In this document: in pieces, positions 1-11,000 of the stretch
How positions within the stretch are numbered: position 1 is the stretch's first letter
Layout of the letters: every line of letters begins with the position of its first letter
Assembly (NCBI GenBank): GCA_008360975.2
Contig: CM039179.1
Location: 53,109,166-53,173,165 of the forward strand
Direction: 5' to 3'
Length of the DNA stretch: 64,000 nucleotides
DNA from: Lichenostomus cassidix
Lineage: Eukaryota > Chordata > Aves > Passeriformes > Meliphagidae
Program-made: the position numbers and the translations under genes
Notes under the pieces: generated by a model
The model's database searches: none
What the model saw: the letters and a program-made list of their open reading frames with translations, nothing else
What the model was told of the DNA's origin: nothing

Positions 1-684
1 TGAGAGACTTTGTTTCTTTAATTTTAGAATAAGAAAGTTTATGAAAACTTAAAAAGATATTGATGGGAAAATAATTTCCTAGGCAGTGCTATTTGGGGTC
101 AAGTCTGGTTTACTGCCATAGTATGTCCCTGTCTCAGCTTAGAGCTTACTCCCAGTAAGTGACTAATAAGCCACAGATTCTTTAGAGAAGAAGTTTAGAA
201 TTTTGGATATAATATGAAAAATATTTATTTCGCTCTGTTGTTGCTTTGTGCAATTTTGTGATGTTCTGCTAAATGCAAATTGCTCCTCATTACATTATTT
301 TGGTGGCTTGTTTTCGAATGTTCATCCACATGTTTATTTATAAAGAGATTGCTATATATGATGGCAATTACAGTGTCTGTAAGAATAATTCAGCAAAGCA
401 AAACCAATAATCATGGAAGAAATATGTAGGAAAGGCTAAATTAATACCAGAAAAGTGTTCTCGTGCTACAGTGAAAAAATACTCACTTTGGATACTCTGT
501 TTATGACGTAGTCTCTAAAGCATTAGTAACTACATGCTCACAACAAGAAAATTTGATAGTTGAAGGAAAAAAGTACTAAATACTTATTATTACAGCAATG
601 CATATTATTAGTGAACATAATAAAATATGTAAATTAGTATACAAAGCAAAGTAGTGTATGAGAAAACTCAATGCTAATGGTCTT
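1..684. other. AT-rich unannotated sequence
   Basis: No open frame, repeat or RNA that I recognise. The composition is AT-rich and CpG-poor, like most of the window. Confidence 0.6.
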
Positions 685-818
685 GCAGAGGAAGAGGTGG
701 AAGCCCCATTGCTTGAGTTATTTAAAATGGGAGAAAATGCAGCATTTTAAAGAAATAGCCTGTGTTGCAGGGTTTTGTTCCAAACCAGATGCTACATGGT
801 TCTCACAAAATCTGACAG
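685..818 (+). repeat. Degenerate CR1 LINE 3' end
   Basis: This stretch follows the order of landmarks in the 3' part of avian CR1 on the plus strand. A 'gaggtggaagccccatt' segment resembles the CR1 'gtggagtccccatcc' region. It is followed by a 'ttatttaaaatgg' block and then 'gcagggttttgttccaaaccagatg', which resembles the 'gcaggggttggaccagatga' block near the CR1 3' end. Identity is low, there are several indels, and the terminal short-repeat tail is not visible. I read it as an old, worn 3' fragment. The family is inferred from remembered consensus landmarks and the match could be fortuitous. Confidence 0.4.
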
Positions 819-835
819 AAGTGGATACTGAATTT

Positions 836-2166
836 AGCAGATGAAGATGACAGTGTGAGTCAGCTGCTGAGTGCATAGTCCCACACAGGTAAACTGATCT
901 TTTGAGAATATCATTGAGTCCCAAAGGAACTGCCATCCAGAAGACATTTCCTATTTTATTTAATCAGTGATAATGACCAGACAGTGAAGAAAGACAAGCT
1001 TTCCCAGTGACTACCCATTTCTATTCTGAAGTGCCCTTAAGGTGATTCTTTTAGTTCAATGACTGTACAGAGAAGGCAGATTAACTTAAATGGATTTCTT
1101 TGAAATTATCTAAGTGCTTTATGTATCTAGAGCTATTTGGAGCTTGGAAATTATTTGGTGCTCTTATGAATCTTGGTTGCTTGACAAAGGGAGAAAGGGA
1201 CAGTACCTGTGGAGGCAGATGTACTATGTTTCTGTTGCTATGTGGAAACAACACAAGAAAGAAAGTAGTCCATCAGATTGTGTGGGTCTGCAACACACAT
1301 TTTCTCTCCTTTCATGTGATATTTGATATTATTTCCTAGGGAAAACTGGTATAGAATATTAATTTTTAACAGCTTCTCAGGGAGTATAATGAATAGTATT
1401 AGATGGGGCTTGCATACTCAAATATATGCTTACTTTGTAATATAGTCAATTTGTATTAAATTACAAGTTTTCAAAACAATTTTGTTTCAGCTTGAACTGA
1501 CATTTTCAGAGTCAAGGCAATTTAAATGTAGCGACTTGACTGCACTTCTTAATTCAAGTGCACGTTTGAAAAGATTGAAAAAGCTGTTACAATACCTTAA
1601 CTCTATCTCCGCAATTTGAGAGCCAAGAGTAATGGAGAGTTGAAATCATTCCTCTCTCAGCCCAGGCTGCCAAAATAATCTGAGGATTAAATCTAGTGTT
1701 TTGGAGGTACACAAAAAAAATTATAACTGATACTTTTGCTGCCCATCTAATTCTTCAGTGAGACAACTTGGCTTCTAGGTTCTTCTGGGAAAACATAAAT
1801 AATGTCTTAATGTCTCCACAGGAAAATTGAGGGCAATTTTGTTTTGTTTTGTTTGGTTTCTTTTCTGGGGAGGAGGTTTGTTTTTTGTTTTTTTTTTAGT
1901 TTAGTTCTTAGGGAGAAAGAATGAAAGCAGAATTAAAAATCCCAAATCTTTCTCTTACTCTTATACTTTTGTGGACTGTCATGATTGCATTCAGATGGGA
2001 TTTTTGTGAAGGAATTTGAGAAGAGGTATATTTCAAATTGCTGTCTTGTAGCATCATTAGATGCCTACAGATTTTTGGAAGTACATATATATAATGTGGG
2101 TTTGATAGAATATTAGCATCAGGAAAAGTGTCAGATTCCATTTTTCAGGTTGTACTTCTTGTATGC
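836..2166. other. AT-rich unannotated sequence with a T/G-rich tract
   Basis: Nothing gene-like is supported. At 1838-1895 there is a T/G-rich run built of TTTTG and GGTTT units, one of several such runs in the window. The open frames here have no recognisable domains and fit chance expectation. Confidence 0.55.
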
Positions 2167-2186
2167 TCTGATCTGATCTGATCTGA
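2167..2186. repeat. (TCTGA)4 microsatellite
   Basis: Four perfect head-to-tail copies of the pentamer TCTGA lie about 20 bp from the 3' end of the neighbouring CR1 fragment. Confidence 0.85.
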
Positions 2187-2203
2187 TAGGCAGTGTTGTC
2201 AGT

Positions 2204-2752
2204 CACAGTATGACAGAATCATTAAGGTTGGAAAAGACCTCCAAGATCACCACCATCGAGTCCAACCTTTGACCAATCACTACCTTGTCAGCTAAACCAT
2301 GGCAGCAAGTGCCACATCCAGGTGAACACCTGCAGATAAGGTGATTCCAGCACCTTTCTGGGCAATCCAATTCAATGCTCAACCCTTTCAATGACGGAAT
2401 TCTTCCTGATATCCAACCTGAACCTGCCCTGGCACACCTTGAGGCTGTGTCCTCTTGTCCTATTGTCAGTTGCCTAGGAGAAGATGCTGAACCCCACCAG
2501 CTACAATTTCCTTTTAGATAATTGTAGAGAGCAGGAAGCTCTCCCCTGAGGCTCCTTTTCTCCAGGCTAAACAACCCCAGCTCCATCATCCACTCTTCAC
2601 AGGAGTTATTCTCCAGACTCTTCACCAGCTTTGTTGCCCTTCTCTGGACACACTCCAGCACCTCAATATTTTTCTTGAAGCCAATGCGGTATTAAAAGAG
2701 CAGCCTCACCGGTGCTGAGTACAGAAGGACAATCACTTCCCTGGTCTATGGG
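2204..2752 (-). repeat. CR1 LINE fragment, 5'-truncated (ORF2 C-terminus plus 3' UTR)
   Basis: A non-LTR retrotransposon fragment on the minus strand. Its 3' end lies at about 2204, and the plus strand there reads 'aggttggaaaagacctcc', the reverse complement of the conserved avian CR1 3' terminus. An uninterrupted frame at 2661-2203 begins [11 protein letters not shown] and continues with [18 protein letters not shown], the signature of the CR1 ORF2 C-terminus downstream of the reverse transcriptase. The later part of that frame is 3' UTR that happens to stay open. The fragment lacks the endonuclease and the reverse-transcriptase catalytic domain, which is the usual 5' truncation from target-primed reverse transcription. 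The 5' break at about 2752 is approximate. It encodes no complete protein and should be immobile. Confidence 0.93.
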
Positions 2753-5359
2753 ACACAGTGAATATCTTGTCTTTAATAGACTTCACAGTCCCCAAATATT
2801 AATAAATAAAGTGGGATGCAAGAGAAAGAACTTAATTTGATTTTGCCAATTCTTCAAACAGAATGTCATTTCCTATGGACCTGTCAAGGGCAGACTATAC
2901 CTTTATGATTAATGCTAGTCCATTCTCTTCACTTTTACATGTTGAAAAGCCTACATTTAAAAAAAAAAAAAGATTTTAAAAATGAAACTATTGTTTTTTC
3001 AGTTTCTGCGTGATGATTTTAAAATTTCACTTCAGCCAGATAAAGGTGAGGTGTACTGATAAATGAACTGTGAGTGACTTCATAGTGAATTATTCATCAA
3101 TATACATGAAGTAAGATATCCTTACTAGTTTTCAGGATTCTGGATCTGCATCAAGATCAAAGCAAACATAATTGAAATGATGCTAACAATAGTATAAAAT
3201 ATAGAAAACTGAGAGATGGAGATCCCATTCTGTTCAGGTTGTAGCAGAACAAATCTTGAAAAATAAATGCTTTCGCAGCTACCTAAAAATCAAATAAAGT
3301 AAACTATGTGGAATATTTTGACAGTGTGTTTATCAGAAATTCAGTGTGTCTGGGAGGAATTCAGGAAATCTGTTTATGTTCCTGTTAACTTTAGGAGATT
3401 GAAGATTTGTAATATATAAACATCTGTGTGGTGGCAAAAAGCTGTGCAGTTTAATAGTGGCTCACTTCCTTTTACTCTGCAGTTACTTATTTGCCATACA
3501 GAATTATTTTTGAGAATTAATTTGAAGTTATTCTCATCTGAAATACCTGTTTTTGTGCACTTCTAGCCTTCTGCTTTGGAATCCAGAAATATTAATGAAT
3601 TTGCTTGTCAAATCTTTATGAGATATGTTAGTGATTTTTCAGCAGATATTACCCATGGCAGTGAAAGATTTGAGACCATATGGTTTTTTAGTGTAAATTT
3701 TAAAAAAGCAGAAGAAGTCAACCCAACAAAACATGGAAACTTACTGAAACATAGACCCATGTTTCTGCTTCCTCATTGAAGAGAAATTTGTTTCTTAAGC
3801 TGTTTCAAAGTTGAGATGCAATGCAACATTGAATGCCATTTCATGGGTTAGGCTACATGTTCCAGTCAAGTCCTGAGTTGTTTCCTAGGAGGAATTCCAA
3901 GCCTTTTGGTCCTATTTCTATAAGTAGACCTGAGTCTCTAGGTTAAGGGAAACAGAAGTGTTCCCCTGCATGGTACCAAACAGGAAAGACTGGGAAATCA
4001 GGTGTTTACCAGTGATGAAGAATCTGTCATTTAGAATATAACATCTATGCATGCTTCTTGACTTCTGTCATAAACATTTTTTTTTTCTTTTCTTGTTCTT
4101 CATAGAATGTAAATCAAGAAAAATATGGTCAAACTTGCTCTGTGTAGGAAAAGGCTGAAGTGTTTCATGGTACCTTTCACTTTGATATTGTCACTGATTT
4201 AGGGTTAAGTGCATTTGTGTACCATTTAGAGACAGAAATCTTTCTACAGATCTATTAGAAGACAGACATTCCTTTGGGAAATAGGTTAGGATTGGAACAA
4301 AATTAATGAGTCAGAGGCTATGGTCTTTTAAGTCTCTGGACACTAAATCATTCTTCAGAAGCACATCAGAGGACAGAATTTCACCCCTAGCCACAAATCT
4401 GAATAAATATAGAGGATGTGAGAGTGTTCCATTACTTTCTTCTCCGATTATGGCTGGGATTATTTAAATTAAAAACAGGGAAAATAAAAAATCTGTTCCT
4501 AAATATTTTGGGGTTGTGTAAGGACTTCTTACTTAAAAAAAAACCAAAAACCTAAACAATTCCACTATCGTCATTCCAGTTTGACCTATTACAGTGGTTT
4601 TAGTAAACACCAAATATGTTGCTTGGTTTTAGAACTTAAATCTTTATTTGAAATTTTCTGTCATTCTTCTGTGACTTACTTCCACTGTAAAATAAGAACA
4701 GTCAATACTACTTTGGTATTTAAAAGAGACAAAAATCTTATTTTGTTTGTACAGCAAAGAAGCAGCAAAAACTTGCAAATAGAAAAATGTCTTTCAGTTA
4801 GAAATTCACTTATTCACTAAAAACTGTTACTTTTAAAATATTTACAGTACTTACTTCCTAAAATACTTTCCCTTAGGATTGAATCCTGTGTCTTCTCTTG
4901 TCTGTGGCTTAGATATTTCTTGGTTCTAACAAGGTGGTATGAACACATTTTTTGTCTCTTGCTTTTCTCCTTTACAGCTCTAACAGGAGCCCTAGCATAC
5001 TGCTAGTGTAAATTGATGCCTGGCTTTACTTGTCTGATTTAAAAGGCAGCTACCTGAAGCACTGAAGTTAATTTTGGTGCTCTTAAAAGCACTGAAATAA
5101 GTGTCACAATTACTAGCTTTTCCTCCGTGAAGAAATAAGCATCTCCAAAGGATGAGTCATTCATCTGTGAGTCTATCTTTCCATAGAGGTCTATATGAAC
5201 CTACTGTGTTCTCAGTAATTACCTGAAGTTAAGCTGACTAAACTGAGCCCTCATCATTATGCAAAGTGACCGTGGATGGGCAGATTTGGAGATTTAGTTT
5301 GAAAAGGGAAATGGCAATGCAAGTTTCTCTGCAGTGCCTAGCCAGCGTGCAGCAATCCC
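2753..5359. other. AT-rich unannotated sequence
   Basis: No transposon, RNA gene or coding exon is recognised. Open frames at 3576-3779 and 4581-4820 carry no recognisable motif and have composition typical of chance frames in AT-rich DNA. Confidence 0.55.
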
Positions 5360-5395
5360 GAGGCCATGGCTATGCATGAGGCCATGGCTATGCAT
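5360..5395. repeat. 18-bp direct tandem duplication
   Basis: The unit GAGGCCATGGCTATGCAT occurs twice in perfect tandem (5360-5377 and 5378-5395) and is followed by a partial echo (GGCTA). It is probably a replication-slippage product. Confidence 0.9.
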
Positions 5396-5787
5396 GGCTA
5401 AGCACTGAGTGCTTGCTCATTCGGTGCTTGACACTGCTGCTCAGACTGCCAGGACATGTCACAATTCTCCTGGATGTTTTATAAGAAGGACAGGCTTAGC
5501 CACAAGGAAGTTAACTAAGACAACTCCATTTTAAGATGGGAGAAAAAGGAAGCATCAAGGAATTAGCTTCAGTCCAATGAATAGTAGACTATTGCTAAGC
5601 CAATTAAAAGGCCAACTTCTGCACCAGAGCTGTTTAATTTGGATCTGTGCATTCAATTAGTTTACTGCTAGTCTGTGTTTTCTAAAATGCCTTAGAAAAA
5701 TCTTGTGAAAAATGTGTTGGTGAAGAAGGAATTTGGGAAGACATGATCAGACAGTGGTTTGGGAACCAGTATTGAGATTTTAAGTCC

Positions 5788-5903
5788 AGAGAAAGGGAAG
5801 GGGAAGGGGAAGGGGAAGGAGAAGGAGAAGGAGAAGGAGAAGGAGAAGGAGAAGGAGAAGGAGAAGGAGAAGGGGAAGGGGAAGGGGAAGGGAAGGGAAA
5901 AAG
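5788..5903. repeat. Homopurine tract of (GGGGAA)n and (GGAGAA)n
   Basis: 116 nt without a single pyrimidine on the plus strand. The core is (GGAGAA)n, flanked on both sides by (GGGGAA)n, so the array is roughly symmetric. The Lys/Gly/Glu-rich open frame running through it (5759-5968) is simply the translated repeat. Mirror-symmetric homopurine-homopyrimidine tracts of this kind can form triplex (H-DNA) and are prone to length change. Confidence 0.95.
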
Positions 5904-7745
5904 TTGTTACTTCATCTGTCTTTACTCATAACAACACTTCTAGGAGGGTGTTCTTTGGACTGACTTGATCTTTAGGTAGAGTAGCCAACGCTTGTCTGTC
6001 TTTTAAGAAAAAGAAGTTGACTATTTATTTTTCTTAAGATGTTCAAGAAGGAAGTATTCAACTCAATTATTAACAAACTCTGAAAAAAATTATTTTAATA
6101 TCATGCCTTATTTCAAATTCCAAATTATAAATGTGCAGCTCTAACTTTTAACAATGTTAATATGCATCCTAAGTACACATGTGCATTACAGCACCACACT
6201 GAAACATGGAAATATGCTGTTGGAAATACTAGTAGTAATAAGGCTAGGTCTATAGAGAATGGTTCACTTAAAGAATTCTTATTCCCCACGAATATAAATA
6301 TTCTTTGTACGTTTGGTGCATTACCTATGCTGCAGAAAGAAGAAGGAGTAGATTTTAAATAGTGTGAGTCACAAGACCAAAAATACCAGGGATTTTATTT
6401 ATTTAGCATTTGATTTTTCCACTTGGCATTTTCTACTGAGTAGTTCAAGTGCATGGATTTACTTGGGGAAAGAGGAGAGAGGAACAAAAACCCCAGACTT
6501 CTATTCAGCTCGGGGTTGTAATGAACACTGAGAGAAGTATCATTTCAGCCGTGCCTTTGCAAGAGTATTCTCTTTCTTGTTGGATGCATGGGTGAACATT
6601 ACCAGAAAACTTAGGAATCCAGGTTAACCTCTTCACACAAAATAGAGAATAACACAGTTCTGTACCTTTTTTGTAACATTCCACTGATTAAGAAAAAATA
6701 CAACATATGAGAAACTTTTGTCTAGATCATTTTAGTGTTTGATAAAACTTGAATGCATGTTTCCTAAAAGACTGCATCAAGTACAGAGTAATAGGTATAT
6801 TCTCAGTAAAGGCTTTCTCAATGTCTTTTTATCTTTCTCTGCTGTGCTTGTATGATCAATTTAAGTATTTCTTTGAATGAAAAAAGAAAAAAAATAAATA
6901 CAAGTCAGGATCTTATTTCATAAACTGAAAAGGAGATCCACAAAGATGGGATACATAGTTTACAATCTTTTTCTATTTTCTCCTGATAATGCATAGATAG
7001 AAATAGTTAGAAGTGCAGAAGAACTGGAAAGATTGCAAAACTTAAAAACGTGATTACAGTCCCAGCTCCCAGCACTGGATTTCTGAAGTAAATTATTTTT
7101 CTATAGAACACATAAACACTCCTGGAGGCTGTGACAAAAATGTTAAACATTCTGAACAGACCAGCACATTCTGTCAAGCCATTTATCCTGCCTTTGATGA
7201 CAAACAGCCATTTGAAACCAGAATTTCATCTTCCCCTGCTGGACCATGACTACCTTCTTCTCTCCCTTTTGGACCTTTTGTTATTCCTTCAGGCTTAGTC
7301 ACACAGCAGTGTCATTTATAGTGGGCCTCAGCTCTTTTTTATAATGTCTTTCCTCTGCAATCCACAAAAAAAAGTTTTAACATTCTTTGTGGAAATGGCT
7401 TTATTTGTTGTTTGTGCTGAATGTGGTAGATATTTCTAAATCTGATGAAAGAGAAGCTGTGCAAAAGGCCACAAATACCATATGGTCTTTGATCTGCTTT
7501 CACATTTTTTCTACGATGGTGAATTAATGTGGTGCAATGGCCAGGCTTCTGAATATCTTGTGGGACACCATTTGGCAATGCCAGGAGTTATATTTGCAAC
7601 TGAATGTTTTGATCGGTTTGGCCTCAACAGCAGCGCTGGGGCACCCTACATAGTTCCTATTGCATTGCTGGCATTCCAGGACTAACTTTGAGCACAGATT
7701 TTCATGATTTCAAAGTGCAAGGGAGAGCTGAATCAACAGGAGATA
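5904..7745. other. AT-rich unannotated sequence
   Basis: No recognisable gene or mobile element. The opposed frames at 7339-7578 (-) and 7482-7685 (+) overlap each other and resemble no family I know. Confidence 0.5.
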
Positions 7746-7751
7746 TTTCCT

Positions 7752-8013
7752 TGTGGCTAGCACAGTTTTTCCCATGAGAAGTTTTCTTGTGTTTTGTAAA
7801 TAAAGATAAAGTTTGGATGTTTTTGGAACAGTGTCCCAGAACTTGGGCAGTGCAGGCCTGGCCAATCAGGCCTGGGGGAAGGCTTCTGACTGACCAATCT
7901 GGGTGACTTTTGAGAACTCTATATATGTGATGAAATCAAAACAATAAAGGTCATTCCTTCTTGCCACTGAGAACCGATGCATTCATTACTCTGCTAGCTG
8001 CTCAACAGCGACA
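7752..8013 (+). mobile_element. Solo LTR of an endogenous retrovirus, 262 bp, copy A
   Basis: A solitary retroviral LTR. It begins TGTGGCTAGC and ends CAACAGCGACA, so it has TG...CA termini. It is flanked by a perfect 6-bp target-site duplication TTTCCT (7746-7751 and 8014-8019). Promoter-like parts run in the expected order: a CCAAT box at 7862-7866 inside an inverted repeat, a second CCAAT at 7893-7897, a TATA element at 7919-7926 and an AATAAA polyadenylation signal at 7943-7948. A second copy of identical length lies inverted at 17264-17525. A 6-bp duplication is typical of class II (ERVK/beta-like) elements, so that class is inferred, not shown. No internal retroviral sequence remains. 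Confidence 0.93.
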
Positions 8014-8019
8014 TTTCCT

Positions 8020-11000
8020 GGCAGAGCCTCCTACTTCTGCACTAGTTTAGGCAGCTGTGACACCCAAAGGAGAGGTGTTGATGTGATGTGGGTGCTTTCA
8101 GGATTGGACAAATAAAGGCATTTTCTAAGCCCTGTCTTCAGCACCAAAGTAAGGAGATTAGCATCTCTTCCCTCAGACATACTTCGGATATAGTTTTTCA
8201 TTCTTTTACAGCTGATAGAACTATTTTCAGCTGAAGATCTCTGTTATGTATGCACTTAATTTGGACCATTGCATGCTTTCACAATAAATGTTCACTTAAT
8301 CATTATAGATCGTATTTTGCATCCTACAACTCATGGAAAAATATGGACCTTGGCATTAATTACTCACTATTAAATGATTGTAGTAATAATTACACACTAA
8401 CTGTGAGTGTAATTGAGTGAAAGTGACAGCTGTAGCTCTCTAGCTACTGTAATATTTTGGGTTGAACTTGATCAGTAAAGCAGATCCTAATGCAAGAACA
8501 GTGCATTTACAGGTTGCTCCTGCGTGCCTTGAGGGCTACCACTCAAGCAGACAGAATATTGAGGTTTGTAACACTAGCAATAGAACAAGTTTTAAATGGG
8601 ATGGAAATGATGACATGAGAATAGGAGCTTCCAAGGGAGGGTATGTTGTGGTTGGAGTGCAGAGAGAAAAATAGGGTTGAAGCAGAAGGGGATGCTGGCT
8701 TTCCTTTCTAAACTGGCAACACTTCAGGTAAAAAATGTACACTGACAATTTTTCATTCTGACTTCAACTTAACTATTAGCACTGAAATTGTCTTTTTCCT
8801 GAACTTGTTTTCCTAACTCTGCCCGACATCATCTTTTACAATCTCTACTTCAGAATGGTAATCTGTGTTGGAAAACTATAGATTAGTCTTCTGAGATAGA
8901 ATCACTTCAGGTAGGTAAAGCCTTTTAGGTATACCTACCAGTTAGAAAAAACTGCTTCATAACTGGCTCCTATAAGTACATGCTAACCATGTGGCAATTG
9001 ACCTTTCCCCCTTTCTCCATATTATGATCAGTTCCCTTTTATAGGCTCACAGACAGCATAGATTTTTCTTGCTCATAATTGTATCCAGGTCTTGGGTTTG
9101 GGTTTTGGGATTTTTTTGTTTGCTTGTTTGTTTCTCTGTTTGGTTTTGGTTTTTTTGGTATATGGATTCCATAACAAATATTTAAAAAAAAATAAAATTT
9201 GAATTTTTTTTGTGTAAGGCCTACAGTATGTAGTTCACAAAGTCTCAACAAATATAGAACTTACGCACAGTAAAAAAAGTCAAGGAAAAACAATGAAGTG
9301 ATTTAGATTGAAAAACTCTAAAAATAGCTAATTTAATGGCAAGATTACTTTTTAGACTAACTGACTTGTTTCAAAACTGTAACATACATGGTCCTGTAGC
9401 AAGAGGCTTTCAGGAAAATTTTAAATCAAATTCAGAATACAGTGGCATTACATGTCGAGAAAAATAAAACATCAGAAGATGCGCATTTCTACCTTCTTTA
9501 TTCCATTTTTTATATCTTCCCTGGGTTTATGCATTTTTTTTTTCTTTTATATTTGAAGATATCGCAGTTTGGCACTCAGTGTGTGTACAGAATTTAAATT
9601 GAAATGCAACAGGAAGATATTTACTAGTTGCTGCAGTACTAAATACCAGAATATCTGAAAGACTTTTATGCTAGATGATATTGTGATGGAAAACAGAGAA
9701 CATGATCTTGCACAGAAACTGCCGGGTAGTGAAACAGTAAATTAATTTATATTGTTTAGATACACATCTATGCATGCATGTACTAATTATATTAATATGA
9801 GTGATGGTCTTTTCTTTAGTTTCACTGACCTTATTCCTGACTTTTATACTGAGAAGAGGAGGTGTCAGAACTACAACAATGTCTGAACAAAGACACCCTA
9901 AATTTTTCTTGCATTTTTTTGTAAATTCAGAGTTTTTGATCATGTCACAGTTTATCTCTATGAACACTTATGGAGATCTCACCGAAAAGTCATGTATTTT
10001 GTCTTTAAGTCATGCAGAATACCGTTAATTATTTTATTTGCCTTTTCATCCATTCCCCTCTGCTCTTATGTACTTGCTGACAGCTGTACTTAGTGGCGTG
10101 ACTCACAACCTTCCCTGGAGCAGAGCCCTTTGAGCATGTGCGTTATTGTGTTGCTCAGCTGGATGGAATCTGTTGCCCTAGGTTAGCCCATCACGTAGGC
10201 AGCCACTTAAAGGAGACTGATTCACTTTTACATAGAATGTGTAGCAGAATCCTAAATTTACGGTGGCAGCATTGTCTGTACAGAAGCAGAGAAAATTCTG
10301 CAGTTAAAAAAAGTGTGAAGATCAGGATGCTCTCCGGCTCCTGCTTACTAATTATTAGCTACAGTGATTAAAGAAAAGTACCTTAACTTTACATTCTGTT
10401 ACTGTATTGGTCTAAATAAAATGTTGGGGTTTTGACAGTAGGCGTTACAAGTTAATAAACTGAAATACAGACTGTTCAAATATTGTTGGAAGTTTGAAGA
10501 TTTCTTTTGGCAATTATTATCCTGCACTGAGTACTATTCACATAACAGAGTATATTCTAGGTGAGTTCTTCATGAAGTTAATCTTAGAAATGCAGTCATA
10601 GTGCATATAAACCCTGTCACTGTTACAAGGAGGACAAATTACCTGTTCCTATGCTGCACTAATGGAGTCGTGCTTCTGGCAAATCACAGTTTACTCAGTG
10701 AGAATGGTCTTGAATTAATATTCCAGAGTGGAGCAAAGTTTGTCCATATTTTTATATTGATGCAGTTTTGTTTTTTTCAACTGACTTTTCAATTCAAAGG
10801 AGATAAGTATTTACTCACATGTCTCTTACCTCCTTTTCACCAGGAGGGTAACCAAACCACTGAAATCCAGAGTATGTTTTCTATTGCAATTTATTAACAA
10901 AGAAATAAGAGTCTATCTAAAATGAAAAATCCTATTTTTATGCTTATATCTTTTTGTCAGAGGCAGGAAAGCAGGCTAATAAGCAATGATTCTCTCTTTG

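Noticed and set aside
5759..5968. Lys/Glu/Gly-repeat open frame
   Set aside because: It is the direct translation of the (GGGGAA)n/(GGAGAA)n tract.
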